Of a stretch of 64,000 nucleotides of DNA, positions 40,540-51,053 are shown piece by piece (positions within the stretch are counted from its first letter, which is position 1; the number at the start of each line of letters is the position of its first letter). The translations under genes and the position numbers were made by a program. Origin of the DNA: Argentina anserina (taxonomy: Eukaryota > Streptophyta > Magnoliopsida > Rosales > Rosaceae). Location: positions 9,796,001-9,860,000 of the forward strand of contig NC_065872.1 of NCBI RefSeq assembly GCF_933775445.1. Reading direction: 5' to 3'. The notes below the pieces were generated by a model. The model saw nothing but the letters and a program-made list of their open reading frames with translations. It did not search any database and was not told the DNA's origin.

Positions 40540-42483
40540 GTATAGCTCGTCAATGGGCCGGGCCTTAGTAAATTTAAATAAGTGACAGGTCGGGCCGGGT
40601 ATTTTCACAAATATGAAGATCCAAACCTGCAAGTCCAAGCCCGCCCACCTAAAGCGGGGCTTGCAGGCTTTTACGGGCCGGGCGCAGTTTGTATTAGAAA
40701 AAAAAACGTAATCATGTCATTTAAGGGTTTGAAACAATAAAAGAATTATTATGAAACATTCTAAAAAAAGTCACAAATAAATTCTAGTTTCAAAATATTG
40801 TCGATCGACACCAGTAGATATGATCGATATATATATTTAAGGACCCTGTAAATTCCATCCGTTTTGAACATGGTTTGACTGTCCGTACCTACGGTCAACC
40901 AAAAAAGAGACGTTTTGACATAATAAAACCTCATTGACCAGGGCTATGCTAAATGGGTTTCCTCGTTGCGACCACGCACGATCGGTGATAAAAATTAGGT
41001 GATTTCAAATATGTAAACAGTTTTCCGCATTCGCATCTTGGTAATGGATCACCCCTTAGGGCATATTAGTGTTGTTTTTGGTTTACCGGAAATTCCGACT
41101 GTCAAACGAGGTCCGAATTGGATGAAATTTTAAAATGGTCAATAAATATATATACCGATCACATCGGATGGTGTCGATTGATGCTGAGAATTTTTCTTTA
41201 TATAGTCGCTTCATAATGCAATAGTTTTATTATAAACCTAATATAAAGGTTATGATACATTAGTGGACACTTCGGCGATCGACAACTCCAGTTCGAAATA
41301 TGGTCGATCGACACCAGCAGATGTGATCGGTATATATACTTAGGTAACCCGTAAAACTTTAGTTCGTTTTGAAAATGGTTTGACGGTTCGTACCTACGGT
41401 TAACCAAATAAGAGGCGTTTTGACATATTGAAACCCCATTGTCCGAGGCTTTGCTAAATGAGTTTCCTCAGTGCGACCGTGCACGATAGGTAACAAAAAT
41501 TAGGTGAATTCAGATATGCAAACAGTTTTCGGCGTTCGCATCTTTGTAATTGGTCATCCCTTAGAGTATATTAGTGGTGTTTTCGATTTACCGGAAATTC
41601 GGACGGTTAAACGAGGTCCGAATGTGATGATTTTTTTACAGGGTCACTAAATATATATACCGATCACATCGGCTGGTGTCGATCAATCTCGAGAAGTTTA
41701 TTTCATAAAGTCACTTCATAATGCGGTAGTTTTATTATAAACCTAATATAAAGGTTATGATACATTAGTGGACAATTCGGCGATTGATAACTCTAGTTTG
41801 AAATATGGTCAATCGACACTAGCAGATGTGATCAGTATATATATTTAGGGAACCCGTAACAATTTCGTCCATTTTGGACATTGTTTGACCGTCCGTACTA
41901 ATGGTCAACTAAAAAATAGGCGTTTTGACATATTAAAATCCTCATTAACCGGGGCTTTTCCAAATGGGTTTTCTTGGTGTGACCGCTCACAATCAGTGAC
42001 TTCAGATATGTAAACGGTTTTCGGTGTTCGCATTTTGGTAATGAGTCCTTTAGGGCATATTAGTGTTGTTTTCGGTTTATCGGAAATTTCAACGGTCAGA
42101 CGAGGTCTAAATTGGATGAAATTTTTACATGATCACTAAATATATATACTGATCATATCGGATGGTGTTGATCGATCCCGAGAAATTTCCTTCATATACT
42201 TGCTTCATAATGTGATAGTTTTATTCTAAATCTGATAAGATATGCATGTATAATATTTTATTATTTGGTGGGTTTTTACGGGCCGGGTCTGGCGGGCCTT
42301 AAGGGCTTTTGGAAGGCCGGGCCCACGGGCCGAGCCGGGTTTCACCCCTCTAACCTAAGCCCGACCCTCTACCCACGGAAGCGGGTTTTGGCGGGCTTTC
42401 TCGCAGTCTGGGCCGGGTAAAAACCCATCTGGCTTGCGGGCTTCCGTGAGCTTTTCGGATCTGCGGGCTAAATGATGAGGCCT
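40540..42483. mobile_element. hAT-like non-autonomous element, three ~505-bp units
   Basis: GGGCCGGGC-rich termini surround an AT-rich core of three head-to-tail units (marked by 'gtcgatcgacacc(a)g' near 40801, 41303 and 41809). A candidate 8-bp duplication ATTTATGG flanks it (40532-40539, 42484-42491). The right end '..gggctaaatgatgaggcc' is shared with the element at 44166-45065. No protein-coding sequence was recognised. Confidence 0.75.
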
Positions 42484-42489
42484 ATTTAT

Positions 42490-42757
42490 GGGTGCTCTGG
42501 CTACTAGTTAACCCACGAGCCTAGCGCCGAGATCTTATATCACTCGCCAGATCAATGGGTGCTCCGGCTGCTAGTTAACACACGAGCCTAGCACCGAGAT
42601 CATAGGTCACTCTCCAGATCCATAGGTGCTCCGGCTGCTAGTTAACCCACGAGCCTAGCATTGAGATCCTAGGTCACTCTCCAGATCCATGGGTGCTCCG
42701 GCTGCTAGTTAACCCACGAGCCTGGCACCGAGATCCTAGGTCACACACCGATCGACC
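42490..42757. repeat. 67-bp tandem repeat, four units
   Basis: Units start 'gggtgctc(t/c)ggctgctag' at 42490, 42557, 42624 and 42691, a constant spacing of 67 bp. Each contains 'ttaacccacgagcctagc' and 'gagatc'. The units differ by a few substitutions. The first overlaps the target duplication of the preceding element. Confidence 0.9.
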
Positions 42758-43709
42758 CGGGACTCGAGCCACGAGGGCTCAAGGACTTTTTCTCCAGAAA
42801 TAAACAATTTAAACTCCCTACATAAGTAATCTCCTCGGCTGGGGAATTGGAGACTTGTTAACACCTCTCCTTGACGGGATATTTTCCGGCGAAATCTCCT
42901 CCCATTCCAGTGCCTGGCTGGCATGACCTGCTACATAATCTTTGGCTCAGGCACCGCCGTCGGCGCCGTCTAAGGTAGCTCTCAAGAACAATAAATGCAC
43001 AGTGCTCAAGCACGTTTTCCCACATCAGGAATATGGAATTGCACTTCCCCCAATGCACCTATAAAGACCCGCCAGAAACCTCATAAAAATGGTAAGATAT
43101 TTCTAAGTCCTTAACTCTCGAACTTGAATCCACTCCGGGTACTAACTTAAACTTCAGAGGATCAAAGGCCGGGGCACCGTTGAGTTGACATATCGGAATA
43201 CAGGCTACGAGGCGTAGGATCCCTCAGATTTAGTACCCGTAACAGTCTACAAGTTACTCAAGAATTTTGAAAAATTACCTTTATTTGGTTCTCAAATTGA
43301 TTTCTAACCTTATTTTCAAATGTAGTTAAAAACTAACCATATGAAGGTACAAAAAGTCAATATTACCCTTAATGTATATCTTGCTACGTTTTCAACTATT
43401 GAGAATGAGATCGTTGACAATTATTCTAACACAAAATTTGTTAATCTATAAATTATCAACTCAAAGAATAAGGTTGGATTTATGAGAAATTGAGTGTCGG
43501 GCCTATATATATTTACTAAACCTGCTATTATGCCATGATGGAGGGGTCGTAATAAGATATTGAAGGGAGGAGTTGGCTGGGATTTAGGTGTAGCCCTGTG
43601 GGTGTAATATATGAAGTAATTTATATTGAGGAGAGAAACTGGGCAGGAGGATGGAATGTCAATTCAAAGAATACTCAATAGAAAAGACAGGAGAGATTGG
43701 ATTGGTCCA
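42758..43709. other. Unassigned sequence, possibly old LTR-element leader
   Basis: Contains 'ccgtcggcgccgtctaagg' near 42957, faintly like the TGGCGCCGTC primer-site context of some Gypsy elements, next to a GC-richer block. No open frame or LTR pair supports this, and it may be coincidence. Confidence 0.25.
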
Positions 43710-44077
43710 TTGTTGAGCATTAGTTGAGGACCAAAAACTTAATTGTTAATTAATCATATTTTCAATTATATTTTTTATCTCAACCGTTTAGATTTTATGT
43801 CTATATAAGTAGATTATTTGTACAAATTTTCAACTAATTTGATAATTGTTAAGGTATCAAAATAGATTAAATTAGTGAACGGACAAAAATTATTAAAAAT
43901 GAACCGATAAAGTTCATAATGAGTAAATCACATTTATAAATATCTTAAAGATTTCCAATTTGAATGTTTTTTATATGGATGATCTACTCATATATATCTT
44001 CAACCTAAATGGTCAAGATCTGAATATAAGATCGAAAATTGAGTGAATCTCTTTAGTTCTTAACTAGTCCTCAACAA
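43710..44077. mobile_element. MITE with imperfect TTGTTGAG termini
   Basis: About 368 bp, AT-rich, with imperfect inverted ends. The left is 'ttgttgagcattagttgaggaccaa'. The complement of the right end is 'ttgttgaggactagttaagaac'. The inner arms also pair (e.g. 'tctatataagtagat' with 'atatatgagtagat'). No clear target duplication was found, so the superfamily is uncertain. Confidence 0.55.
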
Positions 44078-44165
44078 GTTGTTCATTATTGAAAAGACTC
44101 CTTATGTATGGAATACTAGCCTAGTCAACTATGAGGTGCAGATTGTAACCCAAACGCTCTCATAT

Positions 44166-44425
44166 TAGGGCTAGTCCTGGCCCGGTCCATGAATGGTGAG
44201 CACGGGCCGATATTTTCACAAATATGAAAATTTAAGCCCGCACATCTAAAGCAGGCTTTGCGGGTTTTTACGAGACGGGTCTTGCGGGCTTGTATTATAA
44301 AAAGATATATTATACTCTAATTTAAGGGTTTGAAACAATAAAAGAATTATTAGAAAACATTCTAAAAAAAAGTCACAAATAAATTCTAGTTTTGAAATAT
44401 TGTCGATCGACACTAATAGATATGG

Positions 44426-44463
<38 letters not shown>

Positions 44464-45065
44464 GGGACCATGTAAAAATTTTCATCCGTTTTAAAAATGG
44501 TTTGACCGTCCGTACCTACGGTTAATCAAAAAAGAGACATTTTACATAATAAAACTTCATTGACCGGGGCTTTGCCAAATGAGTTTACTCGTTGCGACCA
44601 CTCACGATTGATGACAAATATTAGGTGATTTCAAATATGTAAACAACTTTCCGCATTCACACATTGGTAATAGGTCCCCCCTAAGGGCATATTAGTGTTG
44701 TTTTTGGTTTACCGGAAATTCGACGGTCAAACGAGGTCTGAAATGGATGAAATTTTAAAATGGTCACTAAATATATATACTGATTACATCGGATGGTGTC
44801 GATCGATTCTGAGAAGTTTCCTTCATATAGTCGCTTCATAATATGATAGTTTTATTCTAAACCTAATAAAATATATATGTATAATATTTTATTATTTGGC
44901 GGGCTTTTACGGGCCGTGCTTTGCGGGTTTTTGGCGGGCCGGGCCGAATTTCACACATTTAATCTAAACCCGGCCCTCTACCCTCAGAAAAAGGCTTTGC
45001 CGTGGGCTGGGCCGGGTAAAAGCCCAGCGGGCTTGCGGGCCTCCACGGGCTAAATGATGAGGCCA
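44166..45065. mobile_element. hAT-like non-autonomous element, single ~505-bp unit
   Basis: Same family as 40540-42483: matching GGCCCG-rich termini, the 'tttaagggtttgaaacaataaaag' entry and the 'gggctaaatgatgaggcc' exit, but with only one core unit. The flanking 8-mers TCTCATAT and ACTCATAT differ at one base. A TA microsatellite (about 44430-44460) lies within the unit. No coding sequence. Confidence 0.75.
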
Positions 45066-45473
45066 ACTCATATAGACAAATGACCAAATCGAGGGCCTTT
45101 GTTCATACTAAATGACCTCTATGCTTCATAATTGAAGAATGGTAGCTCGACTTTAGTAGTATCAGACCGAATTCCTTGCTAGATTTTGGACTTGCTCAAC
45201 CTGCGCGAACCTCCATGGATGGATGATGTTGTTATTGTTCAGCTCTGGGTTCCGGAAGCAAGTGTAATGCTTCTTAATTTTGATACTTACAAGTGACTGA
45301 ATTGGACTATCGGAGAACAAATCATATATGCATGTATGATCTCAAAGACTTATTCTGTTTATTCAAAGATGGATTATTGATACAATGGTGGTGGTATAGA
45401 CTTAGTATTGTTCAACGCCTAACTGGTTATACAAGGGCTTAATGAGGTTGCTTTTCCAACCACCCATCTTGGC
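45066..45473. other. Spacer 3' of the pectinesterase
   Basis: No gene or repeat end recognised. It probably includes the 3' flank of the minus-strand pectinesterase. Confidence 0.4.
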
Positions 45474-46902
45474 TTATAAAAGAAGCAGTATTTCGTCATC
45501 CGATAACTTCTTCTCCCATAAAATCCGATGAGACATGTCCGCTCCAGGTCCCCTGCATTTTGCCTCTGAGAATGTGATTGAATCCCTGTTCAATTTATGC
45601 ATCAAAAAATCAAACAGGGAAGTGAAACAGTGATACAGTTAACTCTAAGTTTCTAACACTCAATATACCATTAGTTGAATTCGAGTAAAATCCAGTCACC
45701 AACCCCTTCCTCTTATTCTTGTCATATGATTCTTTTTCTAACACAAAGGCCATAGCATTGATGTTTAGAAAAACTTACAATGGTTTGACTTGCCATTCAG
45801 ACCAGCCGTTGGGTGCGATAATGTTCTCCACATATGTCCCAAAAAACAATACTCTTGCGTATGTTCTGTATGCTCTTCCTAGAAGTACAGGTCCCGATCC
45901 ACGTACATGGCAATCTTTAAATACAAACCCAGTAGTTTCGTTATGTCTTTCGCTACCCTGTGCAGTGATGGAAGGCAAGGAACCACCATTCTGGCCTAGT
46001 TTATCTGCTAAAGAAGTCATCCGACAGTTCTGCAATGACGAATTCGATCATGCGTATATTAGGTATATATGTACATGTATCATATATGTAAACATAATAT
46101 GAGCAAAATGAAAGGAGTTTCACCTCGTAAATTGACTGGCCATTTCCTCAAATAAAGTCTATATATAGCACCTTGTATGTTGCAGCCATTGAAATAGTGA
46201 CGACCTCGAGCAGCAGTCAATGTATCTTGCAAGCTAATGAAAGTGCAGTTGTAGAAACTTGCTTTGTCTCCAGAAATTGCAGCAGCAGGTGCCCAAGTAG
46301 TTTTCCTTCCATTCGGATCCAATGTGATAAGGTGGTCGTATGTATTCTATTAACAAGAACCAAATTTACACATTCAAGGATATATATGAAAATGTCACGA
46401 CCCTTATCTGTTTTCAAGAGAAAAAGAAAAATTAACAACACTTGCTAGTTAACCTTGAAAAGTATATTTTTTGCCACAAAATTATCTGCAAGTGCCTTGA
46501 ATGTAGGACTGTCAACAACACTGCCGGCATCTCCAAATTCGATTGATGTAAGATATTTAGGATTTGCTTCAAGAATAATATACTGCTTGTCTTGAGGGAT
46601 TGTAACCTTTTCACTAGATGTAAAAATAGCATGTTAGAGATTGAAATCTTGAAGATGAAGAGTACTTACCGAGAAAAATCATATGCAACTCACAAGTAAG
46701 CACCAGGGCCAATCAGGATCCGTATCCACCGTGCATTGTTTGATGGTATGGAATCGATGGCTGCTTGTACACTGCTAAACTGTCCTCCACCTTTCTTACT
46801 GACGGTGATTGTTATCAATAATACATCATCTTGTAGATCATATCTAATTGCATCAAACTTAGCGAAGAACAAGAAGAGAACCAATATAATAAGAAACCTC
46901 AT
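45474..46902 (-). pseudogene. Pectinesterase (pectin methylesterase), 5 exons, frameshifted
   Basis: Cell-wall enzyme family that removes methyl esters from homogalacturonan. Exons on the minus strand: 46902-46694, 46613-46454, 46346-46124, 46029-45779 and 45595-45474, all with GT-AG borders and consistent phases. A signal peptide (MRFLIILVLFLFFA) is present. Motifs: SVQAAIDSIPSNN, EKVTIPQDK, the catalytic QDTL in exon 3, GFVFKDCHV, LGRAYRTYARV and ENIIAPNGW. The end is KLSDDEILLLL, shorter than usual. In exon 3 the segment that should read GAIDFIFGNGQ is broken: four extra bases in a TATATATA run (about 46165) shift the frame, and the restored frame meets TGA where Phe is expected. The second catalytic Asp lies there. 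A LINE ends 10 bp upstream of the ATG. It was probably a recent gene, now inactive unless the assembly is wrong at this spot. Confidence 0.85.
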
Positions 46903-46912
46903 ATTCCAGATC

Positions 46913-49365
46913 TTTTTTTTTTTGGTTTTAAACAAAAAATTCAATAGAAGGAAGAAACAATACAGGAGAAACTAAAAGCAAGAAGATAGAAAAACTAAAA
47001 AAACAGCTAAAGAAAGAACCTAGAAAGGAGGAGAAGCAGCATCAAACAAGAGAATACGCATTAGGGAGGAAGGAGGATTATAGATCCAATCTTCCGGGCA
47101 CACCCTGCGCAAGGATTCAGAGGCAACCCAATTGGTTGCCTCATTTGCCTTTCTATTGGACCAATTCCAGTTAACACAGTGGAAACGCGAAAGTCACTTA
47201 CAGATTCCTACTAAAATTGACGCTACCATCCAATCCACCGCAGAAAAAGGATTCTTCAGAGCCAAAATAAGAGAGAGGGAATCAGACTCTAGAGTGAAAG
47301 AAGGGAGAGAAATGGAAGAAGCCAAGGAAAGACCGAGCTCTATAGCTTTTGCTTCAGCGACAATGGGGGAGGATGCAAAGTCTCTAGTAGTAGCACCATT
47401 GACCACTACACCATTTTTATCTCTAAGAATGGCAGCCAGACCACAAGAATGCGAAGAAGAATCCCAAGCTGCATCTGTATTTATCTTCAGGGTACCCTCT
47501 GCCAGAGCAGCCCACCCACGTTGGAGATCCACATCCTCAGAATGCACAAAATGAGAAGGTGTTAGAATATTAGATGGAATACGAAGAAATTCTTCTGCGG
47601 CCGAGTTTGCTAAGGAAACTGTCTGAATAGGATTCAGATCAGTATGGTTGAAAACCACCGAACACCTAGATTTCCAAATGAACCACAGCTGAAAAGCGAG
47701 TAACGTTGCTTCTTTTGATTTGGCCCGAAAAGTCATAGCATCGTTGCATAAAATCTCCTCCAACCATTTTTGAAACGAAGAGAATTATTCATGGTTAACT
47801 AAATAAGCCAAGGGATGCACAAACCGCGATTTCGAGGTCCAAGGACATAGAAAGAGAGAGTGCTCCACTGTTTCAAAAAACTCCTAACAGAAGGGACATA
47901 GAGAGGAACTGGCCAAGTGTCGCCAACTGATTGAAGTTAGTTGCTAAGGCATTAGAAGCAGCCCTCCAAATAAAATTTTTTACTCTAGGGGGGGGGGGGC
48001 GTGCAAATTCCAAATCCATTAGGGGCATCCGAAGACTCTTGTGGGTGAGAGTGAACAACCGATCGATATCTAGATTTTACCAAGTAGGTCCCCGATTTAG
48101 AGTACTTCCAAACCAGAGAATCACTTTCCTCCATGTTGCCAAAAGTAGTAGCTCAGATTGCATTCATCGTCTCCCTTGGGAGCAAATTTTCCACTGGAGA
48201 AAGATCCCAAATATTTGAGTTTCTATCAATGAAGTTCGAGACCGTGATAAAGTGAGAGTTCAACAGCTGGAAAGCATTCAAATTGCCTTTTGTGAAATTT
48301 TGAATCCAACAGTCATTCCAGAAATCAATTTCCGAACCTACACCGATTTTTCAAGAAAGGCCCATATTTAGAAGTTTGCGCCCTTCAAGGAGACTGGCCC
48401 AAGCCCATGAGGGGGAAGACCCTCTAGTTGCTGATAGAAGTTTGAGTTTGAGAAATACCGGGCTTTGATGACTCGAGCACAAAGAGCATTTGGATTGCGG
48501 AGAAGGCGCCAACACTGTTTTGCTAGCATAGCATTGTTAAAATCAGAGATATTTCGGAAATTCATGCCTCCCTCTTCTTTTGGAGCACTCAGACTAGACC
48601 AATTCTTCCAATGAATCCCATTTGAGGAAGAAGAACCCCACCAGAAATTTGCCAGTGCCGAGTCAATTTGTTTGCAAGATGATTTAGGAAATTTAAAAAT
48701 AGACATGGGATAAGTCGGAACAGCAGAGGCCACCGATTTAATCATGATCTCTTTACCAGCTTGGGAAAATAGTAGATTGGTTCTAACACAGAATCCTGCT
48801 CATGATGCGATCCTTCACATAGTTCAAAGCTTTCAACCCCCAGATCGTGGGGAGGCCCAAATATATACCCGGGTTCGGAACTACTTTCATATTCATAACC
48901 ATGCTTAGCAAATCCACAATTTCATTCCTAGTATTCGGGCTGAAATATAGTGAAGACTTTTGAAGATTGATGAGTTGGCCCGAAGGAGCACAAAAATGGT
49001 GAAGAGTGTCAAACAAGGTCTCGCAATTATAAAGACTTGCTCTTAGGAAAAACAATAAGTCATCTGTGAAGAAGAGATGACTAATTGGAGGACCATTCTG
49101 GCTTATTCTGATAGCATCCAATAAGCCTTCAGAGCACAACTTCCTGATCATTAGAGAGAGCACATCATTAACAAATAGGAACAAGAACGGGGACAATGGA
49201 TCACCCTGTCGAGGCCCCTGGTAGGTTTGAATCTCATACCCGGAGAACCATTAAAAGAACAGCCATAAAAACTGAGGTGACACAAGACATCACCAAACGA
49301 ATCCAGTAATTTGTTCTTAAATAAATAGATAAACTTACGGAGAAAGTTGGATATACAAAAATACG
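46913..49365 (-). mobile_element. LINE (non-LTR retrotransposon), 5'-truncated
   Basis: Minus-strand element ending in an A-tract (11 A on the minus strand, 46913-46923). Reverse transcriptase: SFNGSPGMRFKPTRGL near 49220, then, after a small frameshift, MSPFLFLFVNDVLS and FTDDLLFF in place of FADD. A zf-RVT region follows (FWWGSSSSNGIHWKNW; PPRVKNFIWRAASNALA). A terminal RNase H is at 47763-47194 (LKINTDAAWD, VVAEAKAIELGL-like, LESDSLSL). ORF1, the endonuclease and most of the RT fingers are missing, so it is 5'-truncated, as is usual for LINEs. Stops and frameshifts show it is dead. No target duplication was found. Confidence 0.9.
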
Positions 49366-49717
49366 TCATTTTGATGAAGAAATGGTAGCTAGCTTTCTTA
49401 ATATCCCATAGTTGGCAGTCTCAATGTGGGAGTACAACGAGCACCGATTGAGCTCCAATGTAGCATAATCACCATCACTAGTCGCACCCCCGGCTGTGGA
49501 GGGAGGAGCAGCATGTGAATTCAGGTAGGAAATGAGGTCATCAAGTGTGTGCGGATTGAAATGGCTACCGTAGGAGTCGTTAGGGTCAAGCTGGAGCACA
49601 GTTTTGCCGGCAGTAGAGGATGCGGCAGTGATTACTGACTCCGGAAGGCCAATTCCGATGACGATTAGGTCAAAAGAAGTCCGCTCGATCGGGTTCTTCA
49701 AATGTGGACTCACTCAT
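49366..49717 (-). pseudogene. Rab escort protein (REP) N-terminal fragment
   Basis: REP presents Rab GTPases to geranylgeranyl transferase. The minus strand encodes SFDLIVIGIGLPESVITAAS, GKTVLQLDPNDSYGSHF, TLDDLISYLN and NRCSLYSHIETANY, the GDI/REP nucleotide-fold start. The match then stops and runs into the LINE. The ATG at 49717 (MSESTFEEPD...) leads out of frame to TGA, so a small frameshift separates start and body. The remaining ~400 codons are absent from the window. Upstream lie a likely 5' UTR intron (about 49999-49728, gtgagt..tttag) and promoter. In the glycine motif, GIG replaces the usual GTG. Confidence 0.85.
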
Positions 49718-50480
49718 TGCAATCCTAAACGAAATTTGCAGACTACAAATTACAATCCAAACCTATACGAAAATGAAGAACAAATTTCATCGATAATTGA
49801 TTTGAGATTATGAAATTAGTAAGAGACAGAGAAATAATAGTGTAGTGTGAACCCTAGGCGAATCTAAATCGGAGCAACCGAGCAAGTGAGTTCAAATCTG
49901 AGTGAGTGAGCATGTAGATTAGAACAAAGAAAAGTATACAGAATTAGGAAAAAGCAGTAGTGAACTAAATAAAACGACGGTGTTTAGGAGAAAGAACTCA
50001 CCGGAGAAAAGCTTCAGTCGTCGGAAGATTTTATGGTGGTTTCGTTTTCAGGGGAGTCTCGTTGAGTCCAGATCACGAGCAAAGACTGGTGTATAAAGGC
50101 AAGGTAAAGAGACTGCACGTCGTTTGTTAAAAAATATATAGCGACACGTCGTTTCTCAGTTAACAAGTGAAAACGCTTAGGGGCAACACTGTACTTTGGA
50201 AATAGACCGATATTCTCCTTTGCATATCTGGGACATATCTGACTGGTATTTGAGCGTGTCATATCTCGGCACCCCAGGACACGTCCGGAAACACGTCAGA
50301 AGTTGGTGAATACGCCACAAATACGATCGAATACGTCCAAAAATATTATTTCAAAGGCAATTATATATTTATTGTCTTGGGTCTTGGATTGCATGACTGT
50401 CTGCTATATCATCTAGATGTCATATGTATATCTAGGCCCAGCCCGACTTTTGTTAGCCCGCCACAAAACTGGTTTTTACC
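49718..50480. promoter_or_regulatory. Divergent promoter region between the REP fragment and HflX
   Basis: Contains the REP 5' leader (an exon ending near 50000 with a GTGAGT donor on the minus strand) and, about 450 bp away, the start of the HflX leader. The two transcription units face away from each other. No TATA box is convincing, and TATA-less shared promoters are common for housekeeping genes. The extent is an inference. Confidence 0.4.
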
Positions 50481-51053
50481 CTCACCGGATCACCGTCTTC
50501 ACTCCTCACTCCTCCTCTTCTCCTCCTCCTCCTCCTCAAATGCAGACTTTCACAAACTCTTCAATTCTTCTTTCATTGAATAAATACTGAGACCTCAGAA
50601 CTCAGGTACATCTAATCTTATCGTTGTTGTCTTTTTTTCCTATATCGTTTCCCCCAATTTCCATCAGTCTCTTCCTCCCCTCAAGTTCTAGGGTTATCTT
50701 TCACTCTCTTCTTAATTTGTTTATATGCTCTCATTTCTGTCCACTGTAGTCTTCAAAAATTCAAAAGATATCGTATTTGTTGGATTCTTTGGTCGAATTG
50801 TTATTGCACTTTGTGGAAAACTCTTAATTTGTTATATCTGATTGTATGCATCTTTTCGTTTCAAGTAATAAGAGGGTTTGATTAGGTTAGATTTTTGGTT
50901 ATTTGGTTGATAATTTCTTCCAATAACAACTGAGGTTATTATTACTAGTATCAGTCAGTTGATATATTTTGCAGAAGATTAATTATTCTCACATTATCAC
51001 TAAAATTAGCTTTGGACGAGGAAGAGGGAAGAGTCTTCACCCTATCTATTCAA
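50481..51053 (+). other. HflX 5' leader with a leader intron
   Basis: A CT-rich leader (about 50481-50604) ends at CTCAG|gtacat. A ~370-bp T-rich intron ends tttgcag at about 50973. The leader then continues to the ATG at 51054. T-rich introns in leaders are frequent in plants and often raise expression. The transcription start is not defined. Confidence 0.5.

Noticed and set aside
50377..50583. Short open frame before HflX
   Set aside because: It lies in the CT-rich leader of HflX and has no domain. Serine-rich translation is expected from CTC/TCC repeats.
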